This document shows positions 14,215-20,902 of a stretch of DNA of 24,651 nucleotides, in pieces. The notes beneath the pieces were generated by a model that was not told the origin of the DNA, made no database searches, and worked only from the letters and a program-made list of their open reading frames with translations. The stretch covers positions 1 through 24,651 of the forward strand of contig DISF01000028.1 in the NCBI GenBank assembly GCA_002421985.1, read 5' to 3'. The first letter of the stretch is position 1. Each line of letters begins with the position of its first letter. The stretch is from Roseovarius sp. UBA6217 (lineage in GTDB: Bacteria; Pseudomonadota; Alphaproteobacteria; Rhodobacterales; Rhodobacteraceae). The position numbers were made by a program, and so were the translations under genes.

Positions 14215-14934
14215 ATGCCCATTCGCGATACCCGACTTCTGGCCGTTCTGATCGACGCCGACAACGTGCCCGCCAAATATGCCGATGCGATCCTGCGCGA
14301 GGTTACCAGCTATGGCGAGCCGGGGCTGCGCCGCGTCTATGGCGACTGGTCGAGCCAGCAGCTTGCCGGCTGGACGAAAACGGCGCAGAAACTGGGCCTT
14401 GTCCAGCATCAACAGACGGCCAATACCAAGGGCAAGAACGCCTCCGATATCGGCCTTGTCATCGACGCGATGGATATCCTGCACGCGGGCCATTTCGACG
14501 GCTTCGTTCTGGTCTCGTCCGACAGCGATTTCACCCGGCTTGCCTCGCGCATCCGCGAACAGGGCCTCACGGTGATCGGCATCGGTGAGGCCAAGGCCCC
14601 CGACGCGCTCAAGAACGCCTGCAACCGTTTCGTCGCCATCGAGAATATCTACGAGGATGCGAGCGACGCCCCCCGCAGCGCCTCCACGCCCAAGCTCGAC
14701 ACCCAGCATATCGCCGATGCGCGGCGGCTTGTTTTCGATGCGATGGAAAAGATCGACAGCGAGGACGAATGGTATCCGCTGGGCCGTATCGGCCAGCAGA
14801 TTCAGGCCGACAAGCCCGATTTCGACACCCGCAGCTATGGCAAGAAAAAGCTGAGCGACCTGATAAAGGAACTCAAGGTGTTCGAGACCAAGCCCGGCTC
14901 GGGCAACCAGCTTCTGGTGCGGCGGGTCGATTGA
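14215..14934 (+). CDS. NYN-domain (PIN-like) putative RNase with C-terminal OST-HTH/LOTUS-like domain
   Basis: A 239-residue protein. The NYN/LabA-like nuclease domain covers about 8-150. Acidic residues at expected catalytic positions are D14 and D16 (VLIDADNVPAKYA), D78 (GKNASDIGLVIDAMD) and D103/D105 (VLVSSDSDFTRLA). A low-complexity linker (DAPRSASTPKLD) joins it to a C-terminal winged-helix segment (about 170-239; WYPLGRIGQQIQ, YGKKKLSDLIKELK, FETK) resembling OST-HTH/LOTUS, an RNA-binding module. The combination suggests a metal-dependent RNase, but its target is unknown. ATG 14215 has AAAGGAG upstream. Confidence 0.88.
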   Translation: MPIRDTRLLAVLIDADNVPAKYADAILREVTSYGEPGLRRVYGDWSSQQLAGWTKTAQKLGLVQHQQTANTKGKNASDIGLVIDAMDILHAGHFDGFVLVSSDSDFTRLASRIREQGLTVIGIGEAKAPDALKNACNRFVAIENIYEDASDAPRSASTPKLDTQHIADARRLVFDAMEKIDSEDEWYPLGRIGQQIQADKPDFDTRSYGKKKLSDLIKELKVFETKPGSGNQLLVRRVD

Positions 14935-15041
14935 GCGGAGAGCGGCGCGCCCACCTCAACCCGCCCCGGCATCCGCCCCGGCAAGCTGCGCGCAAGCCCA
15001 TCTCGATCTCCACACCCACCGGCGCGAAACCGGTCACCGGG
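14935..15041. other. Convergent gap between the NYN gene and rlmN
   Basis: No gene is seen here. A GC-rich segment with a short inverted repeat (ACCGGT...ACCGGGT near 15030) lies just downstream of both stops. No T-run marks a classical terminator. Confidence 0.3.
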
Positions 15042-16214
15042 TCAGGCATCCGCTGCGGGCGCGCGGCGCGGGTTGCGGGCGCGCTCGGTGGCGGATTTGA
15101 GCTGCCCGCAGGCGGCCATGATATCCTCGCCGCGCGGGGTGCGGATCGGGCTGGCATATCCCGCCTTGTAAAGGATATGCGCGAAGGCTTCGATCCGGTC
15201 CCAGTCGCTGCGCGCATAGGGCGCGCCGGGCCATTCGTTGAACGGGATGAGGTTGATCTTGGCGGGGATGCCCGCGATCAGCCGCACCAGCCGACGCGCG
15301 TCCTCGTCGCTATCGTTCACGCCCTTGAGCATGACATATTCAAAGGTGATCCGCTCGGAATTGGACAGGCGCGGATACTCGCGCAGCGCGTTCAACAGCG
15401 TCTCGATGTTCCATTTCCTGTTGATCGGCACAAGGCCGTCACGCACCGCATCTGTGGTGGCATGGAACGACACCGCCAGCAGACAGCCGATTTCCTTCGC
15501 CGTCCGCGCGATCTCGGGCACGACACCGCTTGTCGAAAGCGTGATCCGACGGCGCGAGAGCGAAATCCCCTCGCCATCCATCGCGATCTTCATCGCGTCG
15601 CGCACGTTCTCGAAATTGTAAAGCGGCTCGCCCATGCCCATCAGCACGATATTGGAGATGAGGCGCGGCCGCTCGCCCGCCCCCTCGCCGGGGCGCGGCC
15701 ATTCATCCAGATCGTCGCGCGCCAGCATAACCTGGCCGATGATCTCTCCGGCGGTCAGGTTGCGCACCAGCTTCTGCGTGCCGGTATGGCAGAACGAACA
15801 GGTCAGCGTGCAGCCCACCTGGCTCGAAATGCACAGCGTGCCGCGATCCGTCTCGGGGATATAGACCACCTCGACCTCGTGCCCGCCATGGATCCGCACA
15901 AGGTATTTGCGGGTGCCGTCGGCGCTCACCTGGCGGTTGACGATCTCGGGCACCGCGATCACGAAGCGCTCTGCCAGATCGGCGCGGTAGGCCTTGGCAA
16001 GGTTGGTCATCGCGTGAAAATCGCGCACCCCCCATTGATAGACCCATTGCCAGATCTGGCCCACGCGCATCCTGGCCTGTTTTTCCGGCGTGCCATTGGC
16101 AATCAGCACCTCGCGCAACCCCTCGCGCGTCAGCCCGACGATGTTTGTCGGCCCCTCGGGGGCCTTGCGGGGGATGGTCAGCACATCCTGCGTGATCGGG
16201 GCGGTCTGGGTCAT
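15042..16214 (-). CDS. rlmN: RlmN, dual-specificity 23S rRNA/tRNA adenine-C2 methyltransferase
   Basis: A 390-residue radical-SAM enzyme that methylates C2 of A2503 in 23S rRNA and A37 in some tRNAs. The iron-sulfur triad is C135, C139 and C142 (GCTLTCSFC), with the nearby C128 (TLCISSQ). The methyl-carrying cysteine is C369 (IMAACGQL). The SAM region SNIVLMGMGEPLYNFENV and SRRRITLSTSGVVPEI and the VSFHATTD block are also present. ATG 16214 (MTQTAPITQDVLTIPRK) is chosen by the usual family start, with GAGG nine bases upstream; ATG 16238 would add eight residues. Confidence 0.96.
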   Translation of the reverse strand: MTQTAPITQDVLTIPRKAPEGPTNIVGLTREGLREVLIANGTPEKQARMRVGQIWQWVYQWGVRDFHAMTNLAKAYRADLAERFVIAVPEIVNRQVSADGTRKYLVRIHGGHEVEVVYIPETDRGTLCISSQVGCTLTCSFCHTGTQKLVRNLTAGEIIGQVMLARDDLDEWPRPGEGAGERPRLISNIVLMGMGEPLYNFENVRDAMKIAMDGEGISLSRRRITLSTSGVVPEIARTAKEIGCLLAVSFHATTDAVRDGLVPINRKWNIETLLNALREYPRLSNSERITFEYVMLKGVNDSDEDARRLVRLIAGIPAKINLIPFNEWPGAPYARSDWDRIEAFAHILYKAGYASPIRTPRGEDIMAACGQLKSATERARNPRRAPAADA

Positions 16215-16658
16215 GGGCGCGGTCCTCGGGTCTGTCATGCCCCCATATAGGCCATGCGGCGCGAATGCGAAACAGGGGTTGGGGGCGGGGACGGCCGGCG
16301 TTGGCCTGAAGGTGCCAATGGCGGATCGAGGACAGCCAGCCACCACAGGCGCAGGCATGGACGTGGCTCCAGTGCGGGCGGTCCAGAAGGCTGTGCCCGC
16401 GCGTCACCGACATCAAGCGCACCATCATACGCTCTGATTCAACGACGATGGCGGCATCGGGCACCGTGCCCCGCCCGTCATGCGCGGCCCCGATTGGCCC
16501 TGCGGGCGCCCCAACCCCGGCCGCTCGGATTCGATCGCCCGCAACCCTGTCGGCATCCCCTGATCCCTCCATCTTTCTCGCGGCCAGGCTCAGGATGGCT
16601 TTGCCTTGGCGCGCCGCGGGGTTACGCTGATCCGCGCAGGAAATGGAGGAGAGACAAG
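16215..16658. other. Divergent intergenic region, rlmN to coxG-like gene, with no supported gene
   Basis: About 440 bases. The minus strand has an open frame upstream of rlmN (for example MMVRLMSVTRGHSLLDRPHW from about 16428) that I cannot match to a family, and it has no ribosome site. The plus strand carries GGAGGAGAG at about 16645-16653 for the coxG-like gene. A possible -35/-10 pair (TTGCCT near 16602, GGTTACGCT near 16620) lies just upstream, but it is weak. Confidence 0.35.
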
Positions 16659-17183
16659 ATGAAAATGTCCGACAGCCGCGACATCGCGGCGGACCGCGCG
16701 ACGGTATGGGCGGCGCTGCTCAGCCCAGAGGCGCTCAAGGCCTGCGTGCCCGGCGCACAGGAGGTGACCGGCACGCCCGAAGACGGGTTCGAGGCCACGG
16801 TGGTGCAAAAGGTCGGCCCGGTGAAGGCCACGTTCAAGGGCGTGGTCACGATCTCGAACATGATCGAGCCAGAAAGCCTCACGCTCACCGGCGAGGGCAA
16901 GGGCGGCGCGGCGGGCTTTGCCAAGGGCGATGCGCATGTGCGGCTGGAGGAAATCGAGGGCGGCACGCGGCTGCATTACGAGGTCGAGGCCAGCGTTGGC
17001 GGCAAGCTGGCGCAGCTTGGCAGCCGCATCGTCGATGGCTTTGCCAAGAAGATGGCCGATCAGTTCTTTGCCCGGCTGGAGGCGGCGGTCACCGCCCCCG
17101 AGGAGGGTGATGAGGGTGCCGCGCCTGCCCCCGAAGAAGGGCCGAAAAAGGGCTGGTTCCGCCGCGTGATCGGCAAGGGGTAA
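16659..17183 (+). CDS. CoxG-like SRPBCC protein (CO dehydrogenase subunit G family)
   Basis: A 174-residue protein. It has an SRPBCC/START fold with the CoxG pattern: DRATVWAALLSPEALKACVPGA, VVQKVGPVKATFKGVV, LTLTGEGKGGAAGFAKGDAHV and VGGKLAQLGSRIVDGFAKKMADQFF. A charged, Pro-rich linker (EEGDEGAAPAPEEGPKKG) leads to WFRRVIGKG, a basic aromatic tail possibly touching the membrane. CoxG in carboxydotrophs helps membrane anchoring or maturation of molybdenum CO dehydrogenase. Here no coxL, coxM or coxS is adjacent, so its partner is unknown and it may serve another molybdenum hydroxylase. ATG 16659 has a strong GGAGGAGAG. Confidence 0.85.
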   Translation: MKMSDSRDIAADRATVWAALLSPEALKACVPGAQEVTGTPEDGFEATVVQKVGPVKATFKGVVTISNMIEPESLTLTGEGKGGAAGFAKGDAHVRLEEIEGGTRLHYEVEASVGGKLAQLGSRIVDGFAKKMADQFFARLEAAVTAPEEGDEGAAPAPEEGPKKGWFRRVIGKG

Positions 17184-17189
17184 GGGACG

Positions 17190-17216
17190 CGCGCGCGCCG
17201 TCAGTCGGCGCGCGCG
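17190..17216. terminator. GC-rich hairpin between convergent genes
   Basis: A perfect 11-bp inverted repeat (CGCGCGCGCCG at 17190-17200, CGGCGCGCGCG at 17206-17216) with a five-base loop TCAGT sits seven bases after the coxG-like stop. It spans the last codons of the convergent SGNH gene. There is no T-run on either side, so it is at best an intrinsic-like or bidirectional pause site. Confidence 0.45.
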
Positions 17217-17920
17217 GCGTTGCGCGAGACCATTCCCCTTGATGACTCGGCGGCGATGAGCCGCGCGATGCGATGCCCGATCTCGCGGCTGCCCTTGAAC
17301 GAGGGGTGGATGCGGTCGAGCGCGTGATAGCTCAGGTCGCCATGCGGCACCATGTCGGCAAGCGACAGGAAATGCACGCCCGCATCCAGCGCCGCCAATC
17401 GCGCGAGGCGGGCCTCAAGCGCTGCGCCCTCGTCGGCGCAATGCTCGATCAAAGAGCCCTTGCCCGGCGTGCGCATATAGCCCACGAGCAGCACCTGCGC
17501 GCCGTCCTGCCGCGCGCGCGAGGCGAGGCCGGGAATCACCCCGCGCCGCCCGTCGCGCGAGATCAGCCGATCCATCTTGCGCTCGCAGCGGGTGCAGCCG
17601 CAACCCACCCACAGATCGTTGCCGCCGCCGCCCATCACCACCCAATCCCAGTCGCCCGGGCGGTATTGCCTGGTGATGTTGAGTCCCATCGCCCCGGAAA
17701 TCGGCAGCTTGTAGAGATAGCGCGCCCCGGCCACGGAATGATCCACCACCGGCGCATCGAGCGCGGCGCGCAGGCGCACGCCCACCGAGGCACCGGCAAG
17801 CTTGTGCATGGCAAAGAGCGAATCGCCCATCATCAGGATGCGCGGCCTGCCTTCGGCCTGTGCGATCCCCGCGGACAAGGAAAAACTCAGAAAAAGAGCG
17901 GTCAGGACCCGTGCGAACAT
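17201..17920 (-). CDS. Exported SGNH/GDSL-type hydrolase with a Cys cluster
   Basis: A 239-residue protein. A Sec signal peptide (MFARVLTALFLSFSLSAGIAQA, split as MFARVLTALF and LSFSLSAGIAQA) has likely cleavage after residue 22. SGNH blocks are ILMMGDSLF (nucleophile S34), HSVAGARY, the oxyanion block GGGGNDLW (N101) and the catalytic dyad D202/H205 (LDRIHPS). Right after the Asn block is GCGCTRCERK with C107, C109 and C112, unusual for the family. The fold serves esterases and polysaccharide deacetylases; the substrate is not evident. ATG 17920 has GGAAGCGAG upstream. Its stop lies in the hairpin at 17190-17216. Confidence 0.85.
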   Translation of the reverse strand: MFARVLTALFLSFSLSAGIAQAEGRPRILMMGDSLFAMHKLAGASVGVRLRAALDAPVVDHSVAGARYLYKLPISGAMGLNITRQYRPGDWDWVVMGGGGNDLWVGCGCTRCERKMDRLISRDGRRGVIPGLASRARQDGAQVLLVGYMRTPGKGSLIEHCADEGAALEARLARLAALDAGVHFLSLADMVPHGDLSYHALDRIHPSFKGSREIGHRIARLIAAESSRGMVSRNAARAD

Positions 17921-18113
17921 CTCGCTTCCCCAGTTCAGATTGGTCCCACCCGTCGGGAACATTAGCAGGTTGCGGTGAAAAGATGAACAAATGTTGGAGG
18001 ACAGACTGTTTCCGATCCGCCACCGCGCGCTTGCGCACAGGTCACTGGCCGTTCGCGCCGCTTGAAGCCACGCGCCAGCCCTCTAGGTTGCGGACCGAGC
18101 GAAAGGGGGCAGC

Positions 18114-19043
18114 ATGGGTGCCATTGTCGAGGTGGAAAACCTCACCAAGACCTACAAGGACGGGTTGATCGCGCTTGGGGGCGTGTCGTTTACCATCGAG
18201 GCGGGCGAGATCCTCGCGCTGCTCGGCCCCAATGGCGCGGGCAAGACCACGCTTATCTCGGCGCTGTGCGGCATCACCGCGCCCTCGGGCGGGCACGCGC
18301 GGATCGGCGGGCATGACGTGGTGCGCGACTGGCGCGCCGCGCGCCGCCTTGTCGGGCTGGTCCCGCAGGAGGTGGCGCTGGAGCCGTTCGAGCGGGTCAT
18401 CAACACGGTGCGTTTCTCGCGCGGTCTGTTCGGCAAGGGGCGCGATGAGGCCCTGATCGAGCGTATCCTGCGGCAGCTCTCGCTCTGGGACAAGCGCAAT
18501 GCCTCCACGCGCGAGCTTTCGGGCGGGATGAAACGCCGGGTGCTGATCGCCAAGGCGCTCTGTCACGAGCCGCGCGTGCTGTTTCTTGACGAGCCGACGG
18601 CGGGCGTCGATGTGGAGCTGCGCCGCGACATGTGGGAGGTGGTGCGCGAGCTGAAGGCGCAGGGCGTCACCATCATCCTGACCACCCATTACATCGAGGA
18701 GGCCGAGGCCATCGCCGACCGCGTCGCCGTCATCAACAAGGGCGAGATCCTGCTGGTGGAAAACAAGGCCAACCTGATGCGCCGGATGGGCCGCAAGACG
18801 CTGCGCATCGACCTTGTGCAGCCGGTGGATACGGTGCCCGAGGCGCTTGCCGCCTATGATCTGGAACGGATCGAGGAGGGCGCGGCCCTGCTTTATCATT
18901 ACGACACGCGCGGCGACGGCACCGGCATCACGCGGCTGTTGCAGGCGCTGGCGCGCGAGGGGCTTTGCTTGCGCGATATCGAGACCCGTCAAAGCAGCCT
19001 GGAGGAGATTTTCGTGGGGCTCGTGCAGGAGGGTGCGGCATGA
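18114..19043 (+). CDS. ABC transporter ATP-binding subunit (ABC-2 / YadG type)
   Basis: A 309-residue ATPase. Walker A is GPNGAGKTT at 38-46, the Q-loop is VPQEVALE, the signature is LSGGM at 135-139 and Walker B is VLFLDEPTAG at about 155-164. The H-loop is TTHYIEEAE. After about 220 residues a C-terminal extension (RIDLVQPVDTVPEALAAYDL, then SSLEEIFVGLVQEG) is typical of DrrA/NodI/YadG-type exporters. ATG 18114 has AAAGGGGG upstream. The stop overlaps the permease start (ATGA), so the two subunits are translationally coupled. The cargo is not evident. Confidence 0.94.
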   Translation: MGAIVEVENLTKTYKDGLIALGGVSFTIEAGEILALLGPNGAGKTTLISALCGITAPSGGHARIGGHDVVRDWRAARRLVGLVPQEVALEPFERVINTVRFSRGLFGKGRDEALIERILRQLSLWDKRNASTRELSGGMKRRVLIAKALCHEPRVLFLDEPTAGVDVELRRDMWEVVRELKAQGVTIILTTHYIEEAEAIADRVAVINKGEILLVENKANLMRRMGRKTLRIDLVQPVDTVPEALAAYDLERIEEGAALLYHYDTRGDGTGITRLLQALAREGLCLRDIETRQSSLEEIFVGLVQEGAA

Positions 19044-19801
19044 ATCTGCGCGCGATATGGGCCATCTATACCTATGAGATGAAGCGGTTTTTTCGCACGA
19101 TTTTCGAATCGCTGCTCTCGCCGGTCATTTCCACCACGCTTTATTTCGTGGTCTTCGGCGCGGCCATCGGCGGGCGCATCGAGGAGGTGGAGGGCGTGAG
19201 CTATGGGGCCTTCATCGTGCCCGGCCTCATCATGCTGAGCGTGATGACGCAGGCCATCAGCAATGCCTCTTTCGGCATCTATTTCCCGAAATTCATCGGC
19301 ACCATCTACGAGCACCTCTCGGCCCCGGTCAGCTCCTTCGAGATCGTGACCGGCTATGTCGGCGCGGCGGCGACCAAATCGCTCGTGATCGGGGCAGTGA
19401 TCCTGATGACCGCGCGGCTTTTCGTCGAGATCGAGATCATGCATCCGAGCATGATGGTGGTGTTCCTGGTGATGATCTGCATCAGCTTTGCGCTGTTCGG
19501 CTTCATCATCGGGATATGGTCGGAGAATTTCCAGCAATTGCAGCTTGTGCCGCTGCTGGTGGTCACGCCGCTGGTGTTCCTCGGCGGCGCGTTCTACTCG
19601 GTCTCGATGCTGCCGCCCGCATGGCAGGTGGTGACGCTGTTCAACCCGGTGGTCTATCTCATCTCGGGGTTTCGCTGGGCGTTCTTCGGCGTTGCCGATG
19701 TCAGTCCCGGCTTCAGCCTGGCCGCGGTGGCGGTGTTCTTTGCGCTGTGCCTCGCGGCGGTCTGGGTAATCTTTCGCACCGGCTATCGCATCAAGTCCTG
19801 A
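19040..19801 (+). CDS. ABC-2 type transporter permease (YadH type)
   Basis: A 253-residue membrane protein with six hydrophobic segments: SPVISTTLYFVVFGAAIGG, FIVPGLIMLSVMTQ, AAATKSLVIGAVILMTARLF, MVVFLVMICISFALFGFIIG, LVPLLVVTPLVFLGGAFYS and SLAAVAVFFALCLAAVWVIF. The ABC-2 signature SAPVSSFEIVTGYV, FLGGAFYSVSMLPPAWQ and FNPVVYLISGFRWAFFG strongly resemble YadH-type permeases. The N-terminal MNLRAIWAIYTYEMKRFFRT amphipathic region precedes the first helix. It forms an exporter with the preceding ATPase; the substrate (lipid, polysaccharide or drug) cannot be told from sequence. Confidence 0.94.
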   Translation: MNLRAIWAIYTYEMKRFFRTIFESLLSPVISTTLYFVVFGAAIGGRIEEVEGVSYGAFIVPGLIMLSVMTQAISNASFGIYFPKFIGTIYEHLSAPVSSFEIVTGYVGAAATKSLVIGAVILMTARLFVEIEIMHPSMMVVFLVMICISFALFGFIIGIWSENFQQLQLVPLLVVTPLVFLGGAFYSVSMLPPAWQVVTLFNPVVYLISGFRWAFFGVADVSPGFSLAAVAVFFALCLAAVWVIFRTGYRIKS

Positions 19802-19937
19802 GCGCTCGCGGGGAGGGGGGCGCGCGGTTACGGTCTGCGTGCATGGCCTCACCTATACCGACACCAATCGCGTGCTTGATGCGATCACCGGTCGAGGGGT
19901 GGTGGCGCGCGGCCCCGCGCTGGTATATGCCGCGCCC

Positions 19938-20582
19938 ATGTCCGATTATCGCCCGCCCGATACCCCGCTCGATATCCTGCACCACGATCACGAATTGCTG
20001 GTGGTGAACAAGCCTGCGGGTCTGTTGAGCGTGCCGGGCAAGGGCGCGGATCTCGCCGATTGCCTGCTCGCGCGCGTGCAGGCGGCGTTTCCCTCGGCGC
20101 TGCTTGTGCACCGGCTGGACCGCGACACATCCGGGGTGATGGTGTTCGCGCTCAGCCCCCATGCGCAGCGCCATCTTGGCCTGCAATTCGAGAAACGTTA
20201 CGTGAAAAAGAGCTATGTGGCGCGGGTGTTCGGGGCGCTGTCGCCCAAGGCGGGCACGGTCGATCTTCCGATCACTGTCGACTGGCCCAACCGCCCGTTG
20301 CAGAAAATCTGCCACGAGACCGGGCGCGCGGCGCTGACCGAGTGGCGGGTGTTGCGGCAGGGCGAGGGCGAGAGCCGGGTGCGGCTCATGCCGCAGACCG
20401 GGCGCAGCCATCAGCTTCGGGTGCATATGCTGAGCCTCGGCCACCCGATCCTTGGCGATCCGCTTTATGCCACCGGGGCGGCGCGCGATCATCCGCGCCT
20501 TATGCTGCATTCCGAGGAATTGCGCCTGCGTCACCCCGATGGCGGGGCCGGGGTCCGGTTCCGCGCCAAGGCCCCGTTCTGA
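19938..20582 (+). CDS. RluA-type RNA pseudouridine synthase
   Basis: A 214-residue protein. The catalytic Asp is D61 in LLVHRLDRDTSGVMVFA. The N-terminal segment HHDHELLVVNKPAGLLSVPGKG, quoted in part as ELLVVNKPAGLLSVPG, aligns with the opening of E. coli RluA. Downstream blocks are RLMPQTGRSHQLRVHMLSLG and HPILGDPLYATG. There is no S4 domain, as in RluA rather than RluC/D. RluA acts on 23S rRNA U746 and some tRNAs; the target here is inferred. ATG 19938 (MSDYRPPDTPLDIL) gives the family length. An upstream in-frame ATG 19842 region is not conserved, and no good ribosome site is seen. Confidence 0.9.
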   Translation: MSDYRPPDTPLDILHHDHELLVVNKPAGLLSVPGKGADLADCLLARVQAAFPSALLVHRLDRDTSGVMVFALSPHAQRHLGLQFEKRYVKKSYVARVFGALSPKAGTVDLPITVDWPNRPLQKICHETGRAALTEWRVLRQGEGESRVRLMPQTGRSHQLRVHMLSLGHPILGDPLYATGAARDHPRLMLHSEELRLRHPDGGAGVRFRAKAPF

Positions 20583-20807
20583 GCCGGGGGCGCGCCCTGA
20601 AGAGCGTGCCCGCGTTCATCCGCAGTCACGCGGCACGATCTACCTTATCTACCTTATTGATTTCCCGCGTTCGAACAGCGCAAAACCGGTTTCCGCTTTT
20701 GCGCAGCATGTTCTGGCGCACGACGTGATCCGCCCGGCCAGATGCGCGGCCCTGTCCACCACGTTCCCTGGCTCGAACGGGCGTTGTTTCGATGCGGTTG
20801 GTGGGGT
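20583..20807. other. Gap between the pseudouridine synthase gene and the SRP RNA gene
   Basis: No gene is seen. It holds a short tandem repeat (TACCTTATC/TACCTTATT at about 20641-20658), the palindromic intergenic repeat at 20678-20704, and otherwise unremarkable sequence. No clear terminator for the SRP RNA is visible downstream of its 3' end. Confidence 0.35.
20678..20704. repeat. Palindromic intergenic repeat of the GCGCAAAACCGGTTTCC type
   Basis: GCGCAAAA (20678-20685) and TTTTGCGC (20697-20704) form a perfect 8-bp inverted repeat around CCGGTTTCCGC, and AGCATGTTCTGG follows. This arrangement (GCGCAAAACCGGTTTCC, a few bases, TTTTGCGC, AgCATGyTCT) resembles a dispersed short palindrome I recall from many alphaproteobacterial genomes. 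Copy number in this genome cannot be judged from one window. Confidence 0.5.
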
Positions 20808-20902
20808 GAGAGGCTGGACAACGACCCAAGCGGGGCTCGTTACGGCTGCTTCCTTCCGGATCTGACCGGGTTGGCGAGGTGCCTGCCCGCGCCAACCTCT
20901 CA
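20808..20902 (-). ncRNA. ffs: Signal recognition particle RNA, small (4.5S) type
   Basis: On the minus strand the sequence contains GGTCAGATCCGGAAGGAAGC and CAGCCGTAACGAGCC, the SRP RNA domain IV tetraloop region, with CGCTTGGGTCGTTG near the 3' end. Ends pair as GAGAGGTTGG (5', about 20901-20892) with CCAGCCTCTC (3', about 20817-20808) over ten base pairs. Length is about 95 bases, normal for the bacterial small type. It binds Ffh and directs membrane-protein targeting. Its 5' end overlaps the stop codon (20900-20902) of the upstream nucleotidase gene by a base or two, so the exact end is uncertain. Confidence 0.9.
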
